NCBI RefSeq assembly: GCF_017744655.1 | Contig: NZ_JAGIAW010000008.1 | Location: forward strand, 1-64,000 | DNA from: Devosia sp. | GTDB taxonomy: Bacteria; Pseudomonadota; Alphaproteobacteria; Rhizobiales; Devosiaceae | DNA length: 64,000 nt | Direction of reading: 5' to 3' | Part shown: positions 55,675 through 64,000 of the stretch, one piece after another | Position numbering within the stretch: position 1 is the first letter of the stretch | Layout: each line of letters opens with the position of its first letter | Notes under the pieces: generated by a model | Told to the model about the DNA's origin: nothing | Database searches by the model: none | What the model saw: the letters and a program-made list of their open reading frames with translations, nothing else | Translations under genes and position numbers: made by a program

Positions 55675-55714
55675 GCGGGACACAGGGTTCAGCATAACCA
55701 AGGGGACAGGGACC

Positions 55715-57259
55715 ATGGCTGATACCAAGAAGGTGGGAAGTGTCGCTTATGCGACACGAGACAAGTCGTATTTCGAAAAGCGCGGATTGCAGCGTTACGC
55801 TGGCATCTGGTCGCTTTGGGCGCTCGGCGTTGGCGCGGTGATTTCAGGCCATTTTTCCGGATGGAACTTTGGCTTCATGACGGGCGGCTGGGGCGGCATG
55901 GTCGTGGCCGCCGCCATCATCGCCATCATGTATCTGGGCCTCGTTTCCTCCATCGCCGAAATGAGCCCGGCGCTGCCGCATACCGGCGCGGCCTATTCCT
56001 TCGCGCGTACCTCGATGGGGCCATGGGGCGGTTTCATTACCGGGCTTTTCGAGAACGTCGAATATGTGCTCACCCCGGCGGTGATCTGCACCTTTATCTC
56101 GGGCTATTTTGGCTCGATCACCGGGCTTGATACGGCCTATTACCCGGTGCTCTGGGTGGTGTTTTTCGTCATCTTTTTGGCGCTCAACATCTACGGCGTG
56201 GCGCTGAGCTACAAGGTGACGCTGGTTGTCACCCTGATCTCGCTGGCGGGTCTGGCCTTCTTCTGGTTCAGCGCTTTTCCGAACATCGACTTCAGCCGCT
56301 GGGCGCTCAATATCGGTGTGGGGCCGGATGGTGCCGCAGTCGAATTGCCGGAGGGCAATGGTTCGTGGTTCCCGTTTGGCTGGCAGGGTGTGCTTGCGAC
56401 GCTACCTTTTGCGGTCTGGCTGTTCCTTGCCATCGAGCAGGTGCCGCTTGCGGCCGAAGAATCGGTCGACCCCAAGCGTGATCTGCCGCGCGGCATTCTG
56501 CTTGGCTTCTGCACGCTGCTGCTCTCGGCCTTTCTCATCGTGCTGCTTAACCCCTCCATTCCGGGTGTCGGCAGCTTTGCGCTGGGATCGTCGCTTGAAC
56601 CGGCTCTGGATGGTATCCGCGCCATCTATGGCGATGCCGCTGCGCCGCTCTTTGGCATCGTGGCGCTGATCGGGTTGATCGCCTCGTTCCACACCATTCT
56701 CTACGCACAGGGCCGCCAGGTCTATTCGCTGAGCCGCGCGGGATATTTTCCGTCGGCTCTCTCGGTGACGCATGAAAAGTACAAGACGCCCCATCTGGCG
56801 ATGATTTCGGGCGCGACGCTCGGCCTCGTCGTCATGCTGGCGATCTGGTTCGTCAATGGTGGTGGTGGGCCGGGTGAAACCCAGCTCGGTGACGATATCA
56901 TCGGCTCGGTGCTGCTCAATATGGCCGTGTTCGGCGCCATGCTGAGCTACATCATGCAGGCGCTGAGCTTCATCATCCTCAGGCGCAATCAGCCCAATAT
57001 CGAACGGCCGTTCCGCTCGCCGGTGGGTATTCCGGGCGCGGTGCTGACCATCATCATCGCGGCCGTGACGCTGTTCTACCAGCTGCAGGACCCGAATTTT
57101 TACAAGGGTGTCATCTGGGTCGTCCTGTGGTGCGCCATCGGCGTCGTTTATTTCGCCCTGGTGGGTCGCCACAAGCTGATCCTCTCGCCCGAAGAAGAGT
57201 TCGCGCTTGAGCATCGCGGCGATGCCGCCGTGGCGGCGGCGGTGGCACCAAAGGCCTGA
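55715..57259 (+). CDS. APC-superfamily permease, ethanolamine-permease-like
   Basis: 514 residues with about 12 membrane helices. The start KKVGSVAYATRDKSYFEKRGLQRYAGIWSLWALGVGAVISGHFSGWNFGF resembles ethanolamine permeases (Eat/EutP type). Further family segments are SFARTSMGPWGGFITGLFENVEYVLTPAV and FLAIEQVPLAAEESVDPKRDLPRGI. It would import an amine or amino acid with protons or sodium. ATG 55715 has an ACAGGGA site. The position between an N-formylglutamate-amidohydrolase-like gene and a glutamine-synthetase-like gene fits amine uptake. Confidence 0.9.
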   Translation: MADTKKVGSVAYATRDKSYFEKRGLQRYAGIWSLWALGVGAVISGHFSGWNFGFMTGGWGGMVVAAAIIAIMYLGLVSSIAEMSPALPHTGAAYSFARTSMGPWGGFITGLFENVEYVLTPAVICTFISGYFGSITGLDTAYYPVLWVVFFVIFLALNIYGVALSYKVTLVVTLISLAGLAFFWFSAFPNIDFSRWALNIGVGPDGAAVELPEGNGSWFPFGWQGVLATLPFAVWLFLAIEQVPLAAEESVDPKRDLPRGILLGFCTLLLSAFLIVLLNPSIPGVGSFALGSSLEPALDGIRAIYGDAAAPLFGIVALIGLIASFHTILYAQGRQVYSLSRAGYFPSALSVTHEKYKTPHLAMISGATLGLVVMLAIWFVNGGGGPGETQLGDDIIGSVLLNMAVFGAMLSYIMQALSFIILRRNQPNIERPFRSPVGIPGAVLTIIIAAVTLFYQLQDPNFYKGVIWVVLWCAIGVVYFALVGRHKLILSPEEEFALEHRGDAAVAAAVAPKA

Positions 57260-57345
57260 CGAGAAAAGGGGCGCCGCGGAGAACGGCGCCCCGACCCCAT
57301 CGCGCACCAATGACGCGGCGGGCTGACAAATAGAGGGACAAAAAC

Positions 57346-58704
57346 GTGGGCTATTCGCTCGACACACTGCGCAAGGACGTCGCCGAAGGGCGGATAGATA
57401 CGGTGCTCGTCGCTTTTCCCGACATGCAGGGACGGCTGATCGGCAAGCGGTTTCAGGCCGAGTTTTTCCTCGATGGCGCCATGGACGAGACCCACGGCTG
57501 CAATTATCTGCTCGCCGACGATATCGACATGGAACCGGTGCCCGGCTACGCGGCGGCCAATTGGGGCAAGGGCTATGGCGACTTCGTCATGAAGCCCGAT
57601 ATTTCGACTTTGATGAAGTGCACCTGGCTCGAGGGTACGGCGCTGGTGCTGGCCGACCTCGTCGACCACCATCATCACGAGCCCATTCCGCATGCGCCGC
57701 GCAGCATTCTGAAAAAGCAATTGGCGCGGCTCGAAGCCATGGGGCTCTCGGCCAATTTTGCCAGCGAGCTGGAATTCTATCTCTTCGACGAGACGTTCCG
57801 CTCGGCCCATGACAAGGGCTATCAGAACCTGACCGCGGCCGGCTATTACATCGAGGACTACCACATCTTCCAGACGACCAAGGAAGAAGGGGTGATGCGG
57901 GCGCTGCGCAATCAACTGCATGCCTCGGGCATTCCGGTCGAAAATTCCAAGGGCGAATGGGGCCCCGGCCAGGAAGAGATCAATGTGCGCTATGCCGAGG
58001 CGCTTGTTATGGCCGACCGGCATGTGGTCATCAAGAATGCGACCAAGGAAATCGCCTTCGGCCAGGGCAAGGCCGTAACCTTCATGGCCAAGTGGGCCTA
58101 TGATCTCGCCGGGTCTTCCGCGCATATCCATATGTCGCTGGCGAAGGGCGGAAAGAACCAGTTTGTGGATGAGAGCGACCCGCTCGGCATGTCCGCGCTG
58201 ATGAAGCATTTCATGGCCGGGCTGCTCACCTATGCCGGCGACATCACCTATTTCCTCGCGCCCTATATCAACTCCTACAAGCGCTTTCAGGTTGGCACCT
58301 TTGCGCCGACCAAGGCGATCTGGAGCAGTGACAATCGCACGGCGGGTTTCCGGCTTTGCGGCGAGAACACCAAGGGGGTGCGCGTCGAGTGCCGTATTGG
58401 TGGTGCGGATCTCAATCCATATCTGGCCTTTGCAGCGCTGCTGGCGGCGGGGTTGAAGGGGATCGAGGACAAGCTGGTGTTGGAGCCGGCCTTTTCGGGC
58501 GACGCGTATTCGGGCGAAAAACTGCGTGAAGTGCACAAGACACTGCGTGATGCAGTGGCTGCGCTCAAGGGCTCAAAAATGCTCCGAGAGGCTTTCGGGG
58601 CCGAGGTGGTGGAGCACTATGTGCACACCGGCAATTGGGAGCAGTTCGAATACGATCGCCGCGTGACCGACTGGGAGCGCAAGCGCGGGTTCGAGCGGAG
58701 TTGA
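57346..58704 (+). CDS. Glutamine-synthetase-like ligase (gamma-glutamylamine synthetase type)
   Basis: 452 residues. It keeps the GS beta-grasp start (GYSLDTLRKDVAEGRIDTVLVAFPDMQGRLIGKR) and catalytic blocks: LSANFASELEFYLFDE, WGPGQEEINVRYAEALVMADRHV, FMAKWAYDLAGSSAHIHMSL, and RVECRIGGADLNPYLAFAAL. It lacks the DLR adenylylation-loop character of true GlnA. Relatives (PuuA, IpuC, GlnA4) attach glutamate to amines such as putrescine, isopropylamine or ethanolamine, and the permease and dehydrogenase neighbours support that role. It starts at GTG 57346 with a GAGGGAC site. Confidence 0.9.
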   Translation: MGYSLDTLRKDVAEGRIDTVLVAFPDMQGRLIGKRFQAEFFLDGAMDETHGCNYLLADDIDMEPVPGYAAANWGKGYGDFVMKPDISTLMKCTWLEGTALVLADLVDHHHHEPIPHAPRSILKKQLARLEAMGLSANFASELEFYLFDETFRSAHDKGYQNLTAAGYYIEDYHIFQTTKEEGVMRALRNQLHASGIPVENSKGEWGPGQEEINVRYAEALVMADRHVVIKNATKEIAFGQGKAVTFMAKWAYDLAGSSAHIHMSLAKGGKNQFVDESDPLGMSALMKHFMAGLLTYAGDITYFLAPYINSYKRFQVGTFAPTKAIWSSDNRTAGFRLCGENTKGVRVECRIGGADLNPYLAFAALLAAGLKGIEDKLVLEPAFSGDAYSGEKLREVHKTLRDAVAALKGSKMLREAFGAEVVEHYVHTGNWEQFEYDRRVTDWERKRGFERS

Positions 58705-58737
58705 AGAGGCCCGTTTGCAGCAACACCCATGGTTCGT

Positions 58738-58811
58738 CGTCATTGCCGGGCTTGTCCCGGCAATCCATCTTGCCTCCGCATGGACTACCGGGACAAGCCC
58801 GGTAGTGACGA
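58738..58811. repeat. Dispersed repeat, family B copy 3
   Basis: The two-hairpin unit with CGTCATTGCCGGGCTTGTCC at the left and TACCGGGACAAGCCCGG at the right. It lies upstream of the aldehyde dehydrogenase gene. An inverted copy at 60318-60392 follows the same gene, so the gene is bracketed by the pair. Confidence 0.9.
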
Positions 58812-58884
58812 AGGAATGGGGGCGGCTGGTGGGTTCTCTCGAGAGCCACCCGGCAATGATATAAAGTTTGAGTGGAACAAAAGC

Positions 58885-60267
58885 ATGACCGAGACGGTCC
58901 AGATCATTTCCCCCGTGGACGGAAAAGTGTTTGCCGAGCGGCAGACGCTGGAGGGAGCAGCCATTGCCGCGGCCGTGAGCAGGGCCAAGGCGGCGCAGCG
59001 GGCCTGGCGCGCGGTGTCGGTGGGCGAGCGCGTTGCGGCGGTGGGACGGATGGTCGATTCCCTCCTCGCCATGAACGACGAAATCGTGCCCGAGCTCGCC
59101 TGGCAGATGGGGCGGCCGATCCGCTTTGGGGCGGAAAAGCGCGGGGTCGAGGAACGCAGCCGGCATATGCTCGATATTGCCGAGACGGCCCTGGCACCGT
59201 CGATGCGGCCCACGAAAGAGGGTTTTGTGCGCTATATCTCGCATGAGCCGCTGGGCGTGGTGCTGGTCATAGCGCCGTGGAATTATCCGTTTCTCACGGC
59301 GGTCAATTCCATCGTGCCGGCGCTGGTGGCGGGCAATGCGGTGCTCTTGAAGCATGCGAGCCAGACACTGCTGGCGGGCGAGCGCTTTGCGGCAGCGGCC
59401 AAGGCGGGCGGGCTGCCGGAGGGGATTTTCCAGAACCTCGTGCTCAGCCATGCCGACACGGAAAAACTGGTCGGCTCGGGCGAGATCGACCACATCAATT
59501 TCACCGGATCGGTGGAAGGCGGGCGGCGGATCGAGAGGGCAGCGGCCGGGACTTTTGCCACTTTGGGCCTTGAGCTTGGCGGCAAGGACCCGGCCTATGT
59601 CCGCGCCGACGCCAATCTCGATTTTGCCGCCGAAAACCTCGTCGATGGCAGTTTTTTTAACTCGGGGCAATCCTGCTGCGGCGTCGAACGCATCTATGTG
59701 CATGCTGACGTTTATGATGGGTTTGTCGAGCGCTTCATCGAGCAGGCTCGGAGCTGGACCCTGGGCGATCCGCTCGATCCCGACACGATTGTCGGACCCA
59801 TGGCGCGCGGCAATTTTGCTGATCATGTGCGGAGCCAAACGGAAGAAGCGGTGCGTGGTGGGGCGAGGCGGCATCTCAACTGGGGCGACAAGCGCGATGC
59901 AGCCGGTTCGCCTTATCTGGCACCCGAAGTTCTTACCGGCGTCAATCATCAGATGAGCGTCATGCGCGAGGAGAGCTTTGGGCCGGTTGTAGGCATCATG
60001 AAGGTGGCTGACGACGCCGAGGCGATTACGCTGATGAATGACAGCCCCTATGGGCTGACGGCGTCGATCTGGACCGAAGACATCGCGGCCGCCGGACGGA
60101 TCGGCGGCGAGGTCGAGACCGGCACGGTTTTCGCCAATCGCTGCGATTATCTTGATCCCGCGCTCGTCTGGACCGGTGTGAAGGATACCGGGAAGGGCGG
60201 GGGTCTGAGCGAGATCGGCTACCACAATTTGACCCAGCCGAAGAGTTTTCATCTGCGGCGGGTCTAG
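58885..60267 (+). CDS. NAD(P)-dependent aldehyde dehydrogenase
   Basis: 460 residues, a little shorter than the common 480-500. The start MTETVQIISPVDGKVFAERQ leads into WRAVSVGERVAAV. The cofactor and active-site blocks are PLGVVLVIAPWNYPF, HINFTGSVEGGRRI, LELGGKDPAYVRADANLD with the general-base glutamate, and NSGQSCCGVERIYV with the catalytic cysteine. In this operon it probably oxidises an aminoaldehyde or its gamma-glutamyl derivative. ATG 58885 is chosen because the frame upstream is repeat DNA. Confidence 0.92.
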   Translation: MTETVQIISPVDGKVFAERQTLEGAAIAAAVSRAKAAQRAWRAVSVGERVAAVGRMVDSLLAMNDEIVPELAWQMGRPIRFGAEKRGVEERSRHMLDIAETALAPSMRPTKEGFVRYISHEPLGVVLVIAPWNYPFLTAVNSIVPALVAGNAVLLKHASQTLLAGERFAAAAKAGGLPEGIFQNLVLSHADTEKLVGSGEIDHINFTGSVEGGRRIERAAAGTFATLGLELGGKDPAYVRADANLDFAAENLVDGSFFNSGQSCCGVERIYVHADVYDGFVERFIEQARSWTLGDPLDPDTIVGPMARGNFADHVRSQTEEAVRGGARRHLNWGDKRDAAGSPYLAPEVLTGVNHQMSVMREESFGPVVGIMKVADDAEAITLMNDSPYGLTASIWTEDIAAAGRIGGEVETGTVFANRCDYLDPALVWTGVKDTGKGGGLSEIGYHNLTQPKSFHLRRV

Positions 60268-60317
60268 TGCCAGGCCCTCGTGGTTCGAGGCACAAGTGAG
60301 GATTTCTCTCCGTTCTA

Positions 60318-60392
60318 TCGTCACCACCGGGCTTGTCCCGGTGGTCCATGCGGAGGCGAGATGGATTGCCGGGACAAGCCCGGCAATGACGA
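60318..60392. repeat. Dispersed repeat, family B copy 4 (inverted)
   Basis: Reads in the opposite direction to the other copies: TCGTCACCACCGGGCTTGTC first and the TGCCGGGACAAGCCCGGC part second. It sits between the aldehyde and alcohol dehydrogenase genes. Confidence 0.9.
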
Positions 60393-60421
60393 CGGAGAGT
60401 TAGTTAGGGACACGAGGCAGA

Positions 60422-61576
60422 ATGACCAAAGCCAACTGGAATTATCCGACCGCCGTCCGCTTCGGGGCGGGGCGCATTGCTGAATTGCCCGATGCGCTGA
60501 AGGTGGCGGGAATAAAAAAGCCGCTGCTGGTGACCGATGCGGGGCTGGCGGCATTGCCGGTAACGCAAAAAGTGCTGGCGGATTTGAAGGCCGGAGGCAT
60601 CGAGGTTGGGCTTTTCTCCGACGTAAAACCGAACCCGATTTCGGCCAATGTCGAGGCGGGCATCAAGGTTTTGCGCGAGGGTGGTTATGACGGGGTCATC
60701 GCCTTTGGCGGTGGTTCCGGGCTCGATACGGCCAAGGTGATTGCCTTCATGGCCGGACAGACGCGGCCGATGTGGGATTTTGAGGATATCGGCGATTGGT
60801 GGACGCGCGCCGATCCAAAGGGGATTTTTCCGATTGTTGCGGTGCCGACCACGGCGGGAACGGGCTCGGAAGTGGGGCGCGCTGGCGTCATCACTGACGA
60901 GACTACGCACACCAAGAAGGTGATCTTCCATCCCTTGATGATGCCCAAGGTGGTCATTGCCGATCCCGAACTGACGGTGGGCATGCCAAAGTTCATCACC
61001 GTGGGCACGGGCATGGACGCGCTGGCGCATTGTCTGGAAGCCTATTGCGCGCCGGGCTATCACCCGCTGGCTGACGGCATTGCGGTGGAAGGTATTCGGC
61101 TGGTGTTCGAAAATCTGCCGAAGGTTGCGGCCAATCCCGGTGATATCGAGGCGCGCGGGCACATGATGAGCGCGGCGGCCATGGGGGCGACGGCGTTCCA
61201 GAAGGGGCTCGGGGCCATTCATGCGCTGAGCCATCCGGTGGGGGCGCTCTATGATACCCATCACGGCATGACCAATGCGGTGTTCATGCCCTATGTGCTG
61301 CAGGCGAATAAATCGGCCATCGAAGGCAAGATCGCGCGACTGGCGGCCTATATCGGGCTGGCGCCGAGTTTTGAGGCATTTCTGCATGCGGTGATTGGGC
61401 TGCGCCTGCGATTGGAAGTGCCGCACACGCTGCGGGATTTCAAGGTCGATGGCGAGCAGCGGGACAAGATCGGGGATATGGCCATTGTCGATCCCACAGC
61501 GGGTGGCAATCCGGTGGAACTGACCAAGGAACGGGCGCTGGCGATTTTCGATCGGGCGCTGGAGGGGAAGGTTTAG
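60422..61576 (+). CDS. Iron-containing (group III) alcohol dehydrogenase
   Basis: 384 residues. The Rossmann-type N-terminal half (KPLLVTDAGLAALPVTQKVLADL, YDGVIAFGGGSGLDTAKVIA, VAVPTTAGTGSEV) is followed by the helical metal domain, with ligands in GMDALAHCLEAY and the HALSHPVGALYDTHHG block (Asp plus three His). Members oxidise or reduce alcohols and aldehydes with NAD(P). After the aldehyde dehydrogenase it could oxidise the alcohol group of a glutamylated amino alcohol. Confidence 0.94.
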   Translation: MTKANWNYPTAVRFGAGRIAELPDALKVAGIKKPLLVTDAGLAALPVTQKVLADLKAGGIEVGLFSDVKPNPISANVEAGIKVLREGGYDGVIAFGGGSGLDTAKVIAFMAGQTRPMWDFEDIGDWWTRADPKGIFPIVAVPTTAGTGSEVGRAGVITDETTHTKKVIFHPLMMPKVVIADPELTVGMPKFITVGTGMDALAHCLEAYCAPGYHPLADGIAVEGIRLVFENLPKVAANPGDIEARGHMMSAAAMGATAFQKGLGAIHALSHPVGALYDTHHGMTNAVFMPYVLQANKSAIEGKIARLAAYIGLAPSFEAFLHAVIGLRLRLEVPHTLRDFKVDGEQRDKIGDMAIVDPTAGGNPVELTKERALAIFDRALEGKV

Positions 61577-61601
61577 GTTTTTTCTCGACCTCCCACTCTC
61601 T

Positions 61602-61672
61602 CGGTGTCATCCCCGCGAAAGCGGGGACCTCCGTTTCTAGGGGTTCCCGCTTTCGCGGGAATGACACCGTGG
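61602..61672. repeat. Palindromic repeat, family A, head-to-head pair
   Basis: GGTGTCATCCCCGCGAAAGC and the oppositely oriented GGTTCCCGCTTTCGCGGGAA with ATGACACC form an inverted pair between two convergent genes. It likely serves as a transcription stop for both. Confidence 0.88.
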
Positions 61673-61698
61673 AGGAATGTGAGCGCGGTGGCTCGCCG

Positions 61699-63171
61699 TC
61701 AGCCGACGATCTCCGCCACCGTCGCCTTGGCCCCCTCGTCAAACAGGCTTTCGAGATGGCCGACTACCGTGTCGCGGAACACGGCATGGCCAGCCAGGTC
61801 CGTACCAAAAACTTCCGTCAGGCTCGACAAGCCATCATATAGCGCCACCGGATCGTCTCCAGCATCTGCTGCAATCGCCATCATCTTCAGCGCATGCGGA
61901 TCCCTGACGTCGATCTCGTTGCCGTCCTCGTCAATGCCGGTGACATAGCGCATCCAGGCGGCGACGCCGAGGGCGAGGCGGGTGATCGGCTGGCCGGCCT
62001 TGAGACGATCACGGATCGTGCCGAGGAGGCGCTGCGGCAGTTTTTGCGAACCATCCATGGCGATCTGCCAGGTGCGGTGCTTTAGCGCCGGATTGCGGAA
62101 GCGCTCGAGGAGCTGGTCGCGATAGGCGCCGAGATCGACACCGGGCATGTCGAGCGTCGGCATGGCTTCTTCGGTCATCAGGCCGTGGATGAGTTTTACA
62201 TAGGCGGCGTCGCCCATGACCTCGGCGATATATTGGTAGCCGCCGAGATAGCCCAGATAGGACATAGTCGAGTGCGAGCCGTTGAGCATGCGCAACTTCA
62301 TGTGCTCGAAGGGTTCGACCTCTTTCACCAGCTGTGCGCCGACCTTTTCAAAGGCCGGGCGGCCCGCCGGAAAATGGTCTTCCACAACCCACTGGGTGAA
62401 TGGCTCGGTCATGATCGGCCAAGAGTCTTCGGCGCCGATCAAGCTCGTCACTTCTTCGCGGTCGGCATCGGTGGTGGAAGGCACGATGCGGTCGACCATG
62501 GTCGAGGGGAAGGCGACCGATTTGACCCATTCGCCGAGATCGGCATCACGTAGCGCAGCAAAGCGGGTGACGATGCGCTTGGCGGTTTCGCCATTGGAGG
62601 GGAGATTGTCGCAGCTCATTACGGTGAAGGGGGCGATGCCGGCCGCCTTGCGGCGGGCAAGGGCTTCGACCAGCATGCCCGGTGCCGATTTCGGCGATGC
62701 GGGATTGGCGAGGTCATGGACCACGTCGGGATGGTTCTGGTCGAGTTCGCCGGTCGCGGGGTCGTGGCAATAGCCCTTTTCGGTCACTGTCAGCGACACG
62801 ATGCGGATAGCGGGCGATGCCATCAGGTCGAGGAGGGCGTCGCGCTCGGTATTGGCGTCCATGACCGAGAGGATGGAGCCGATGACGCGCGGATGCGTGC
62901 CTTCGGCGTCGCGCACGGCGATCGTGTAGAGCCCGCCTTGCGGTTCCAGCGCTTCCTTGGTGTCGGGGCGGCGAAGGCTGGCGCCGACAATGCCCCAGCT
63001 CGGATCGTCCGCGAGGAGATCGTCGACATAGACGGCCATGTGCGCGCGATGGAAGGCGCCGATGCCTAGGTGCACAATGCCGGGAGTCACCTTGGCCCGA
63101 TCATATTTCGGCACGCCGATGCCCGGCTTGAGGGAGCCGAGGGTGGCTGGGCTGAGGCGCGGGCTGGTCAT
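61699..63171 (-). CDS. Mannitol dehydrogenase-family protein, fructuronate-reductase-like
   Basis: 490 residues. The start with IVHLGIGAFHRAHMAVYVDDLL is the family NAD-binding opening. Other blocks are LTVTEKGYCHDPATGELD, FTVMSCDNLPSNGET, and FPSTMVDRIVPSTTDADREEV, followed by the KLRMLNGSHSTMSYLGYL helical domain. Such enzymes interconvert mannitol/fructose, mannonate/fructuronate or tagaturonate/altronate. The divergent KDG-kinase-like gene favours fructuronate reductase (UxuB/UxaB role). Confidence 0.9.
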   Translation of the reverse strand: MTSPRLSPATLGSLKPGIGVPKYDRAKVTPGIVHLGIGAFHRAHMAVYVDDLLADDPSWGIVGASLRRPDTKEALEPQGGLYTIAVRDAEGTHPRVIGSILSVMDANTERDALLDLMASPAIRIVSLTVTEKGYCHDPATGELDQNHPDVVHDLANPASPKSAPGMLVEALARRKAAGIAPFTVMSCDNLPSNGETAKRIVTRFAALRDADLGEWVKSVAFPSTMVDRIVPSTTDADREEVTSLIGAEDSWPIMTEPFTQWVVEDHFPAGRPAFEKVGAQLVKEVEPFEHMKLRMLNGSHSTMSYLGYLGGYQYIAEVMGDAAYVKLIHGLMTEEAMPTLDMPGVDLGAYRDQLLERFRNPALKHRTWQIAMDGSQKLPQRLLGTIRDRLKAGQPITRLALGVAAWMRYVTGIDEDGNEIDVRDPHALKMMAIAADAGDDPVALYDGLSSLTEVFGTDLAGHAVFRDTVVGHLESLFDEGAKATVAEIVG

Positions 63172-63211
63172 GACGGCTCCAATTGAGGCAAATCGGGGCG
63201 CAGCATAGTGA

Positions 63212-63231
63212 CTTCCAATCTTGTATGGAAG
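63212..63231. promoter_or_regulatory. Inverted-repeat operator candidate CTTCCA-N8-TGGAAG
   Basis: Perfect 6-bp arms at 63212-63217 and 63226-63231 lie between the divergent dehydrogenase and sugar-kinase genes. The position suits co-regulation of both. No regulator gene is in view. Confidence 0.45.
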
Positions 63232-63320
63232 ACTAGTTGCGGCTAGCTACGCTTGTTTATGGGTTGCAGGCTTGTCCGCGCAAGCGGGGCCCGGCATAAG
63301 CCTTTGGAGGAATTGGGAGG

Positions 63321-64000
63321 ATGGCCATGGCCGGCAAGCGGATCGTCAGCATTGGCGAGTGCATGATCGAAATGAGCGGCGGCGAAGATCGCACCTATCG
63401 CCTGGGCTATGCTGGCGACACGCTCAATACGGCCTGGTATCTGCGCGCGCTGCTCGGGAAGAGTTGGGACGTCGACTATGTGACAGCGCTGGGCAAGGAC
63501 CGGTACTCCGACGATATCCGCGGCTTTCTCAAGACCAACGGCATCGGCACCGATCATATCGGCACGATCCCCGAGCGGCGGCCGGGGCTCTATATGATCC
63601 ATCAGGACAAGGGCGACCGGCACTTTACCTATTGGCGCGACCAATCGGCGGCAAAGCTGCTGGCGGACGACAAGTCGGCGCTGCAAAAGGCCGTGGAAGG
63701 CGCGAGCCTTGTCTACTTCTCCGGCATTACCCTCGCCATTCTGGCACCCAAAGCGCGCGGGCGGCTGCTCGGGGCCATCGTCAAGGCGCGGGACAACGGC
63801 GCGAGGATCGCTTTTGATACCAACTTGCGACCGGCTTTGTGGTCCAGCCCAAGGGTTATGGCCTCGGTGCTGACGGCCGCAGCCGGCCTTTGCGATGTCG
63901 TGCTGCCGACGCATACCGATGAAGCGCCGCTCTTTGGCGACAAGAGCGTGGATGAGACAGCCGACCGCTATCTCGAGCTTGGGGTCGAGGAGGTGGTGGT
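63321..64000 (+). CDS. PfkB-family sugar kinase, 2-keto-3-deoxygluconate kinase-like (partial, cut by window end)
   Basis: Starts at ATG 63321 after GGGAGG and is still open at the window end, giving about 226 residues. The start KRIVSIGECMIEMSG and the substrate-site segment TYRLGYAGDTLNTAWYL are typical of KdgK. DVDYVTALGKDRYSDDIRGFLKTNGI and the ARIAFDTNLRPALW block follow the family. The ATP-site GAGD motif should lie outside the window. With the divergent fructuronate-reductase-like gene it suggests hexuronate or ketogluconate use. Confidence 0.9.
   Translation, partial: MAMAGKRIVSIGECMIEMSGGEDRTYRLGYAGDTLNTAWYLRALLGKSWDVDYVTALGKDRYSDDIRGFLKTNGIGTDHIGTIPERRPGLYMIHQDKGDRHFTYWRDQSAAKLLADDKSALQKAVEGASLVYFSGITLAILAPKARGRLLGAIVKARDNGARIAFDTNLRPALWSSPRVMASVLTAAAGLCDVVLPTHTDEAPLFGDKSVDETADRYLELGVEEVV

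Noticed and set aside
58729..58884. N-terminal extension of the aldehyde dehydrogenase
   Set aside because: The added residues are the translation of the family-B repeat (for example CRACPGNPSCLRMDYRDKPG). The family start matches ATG 58885.

Overview
The window is high-GC DNA with dense genes and many short ATGA overlaps. The gene families point to an alphaproteobacterium of the Hyphomicrobiales, probably Devosia or a close relative. This is inferred from the chemotaxis gene order, M81/MlrC proteins, UgpB-type sugar transporters and characteristic palindromic intergenic repeats; no rRNA is present to confirm it. Apart from the left edge and the scattered repeats, it looks like ordinary chromosomal sequence.

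Left edge (1-1779): a scarred genomic-island boundary. It holds the end of an IS21-like element, a fragment of a dipeptide-type ABC permease, a tyrosine integrase that lost its catalytic end where it meets the permease fragment, and tRNA-Ser(GGA), the likely integration site. Housekeeping genes follow (msrA, a YjbR-like gene, a VOC gene), then an oxidoreductase divergent from a LacI-type regulator (1780-6485).

7106-21127 is one large chemotaxis operon: STAS, cheY, cheA, cheW, three tandem transmembrane receptors, cheW, cheR, cheB and a soluble receptor-like protein. The receptors carry one, three and two HAMP units. All four receptor-like proteins end in a similar acidic motif. No flagellar genes are in view.

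21303-26203 (minus strand) holds a putative catabolic operon: MFS transporter, MlrC-type M81 protein, DeoR regulator and a hydratase. 26578-35027 is a sugar operon with a Gfo/Idh oxidoreductase, a complete ABC importer, an RpiR regulator and a GH20 hexosaminidase, probably for N-acetylhexosamine oligosaccharides. An inverted repeat overlaps its predicted promoter. 35127-40333 has nudI, a second MlrC protein, and RidA, SDR and D-threonine-aldolase/D-serine-dehydratase-like genes, followed by a 3-methyladenine glycosylase.

40585-44715 carries a small basic protein, recQ, an acyltransferase-like membrane protein and a TSUP exporter. 44979-49813 has a LysR regulator and a complete siderophore-type ABC importer. 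49804-53894 (minus strand) has a PAS/GGDEF diguanylate cyclase, a sugar isomerase, a lactonase-like amidohydrolase and a VOC protein.

53963-61576 is the most intriguing metabolic block: an RpiR regulator divergent from an N-formylglutamate-amidohydrolase-like enzyme, an ethanolamine-type permease, a glutamine-synthetase-like ligase, an aldehyde dehydrogenase and an iron alcohol dehydrogenase. Together these could form a gamma-glutamylated route for an amino alcohol such as ethanolamine. The right edge has a fructuronate-reductase-like gene divergent from a PfkB (KDG-kinase-like) gene cut by the window end. At least five families of palindromic repeats sit between genes, and one copy is translated inside a permease gene.
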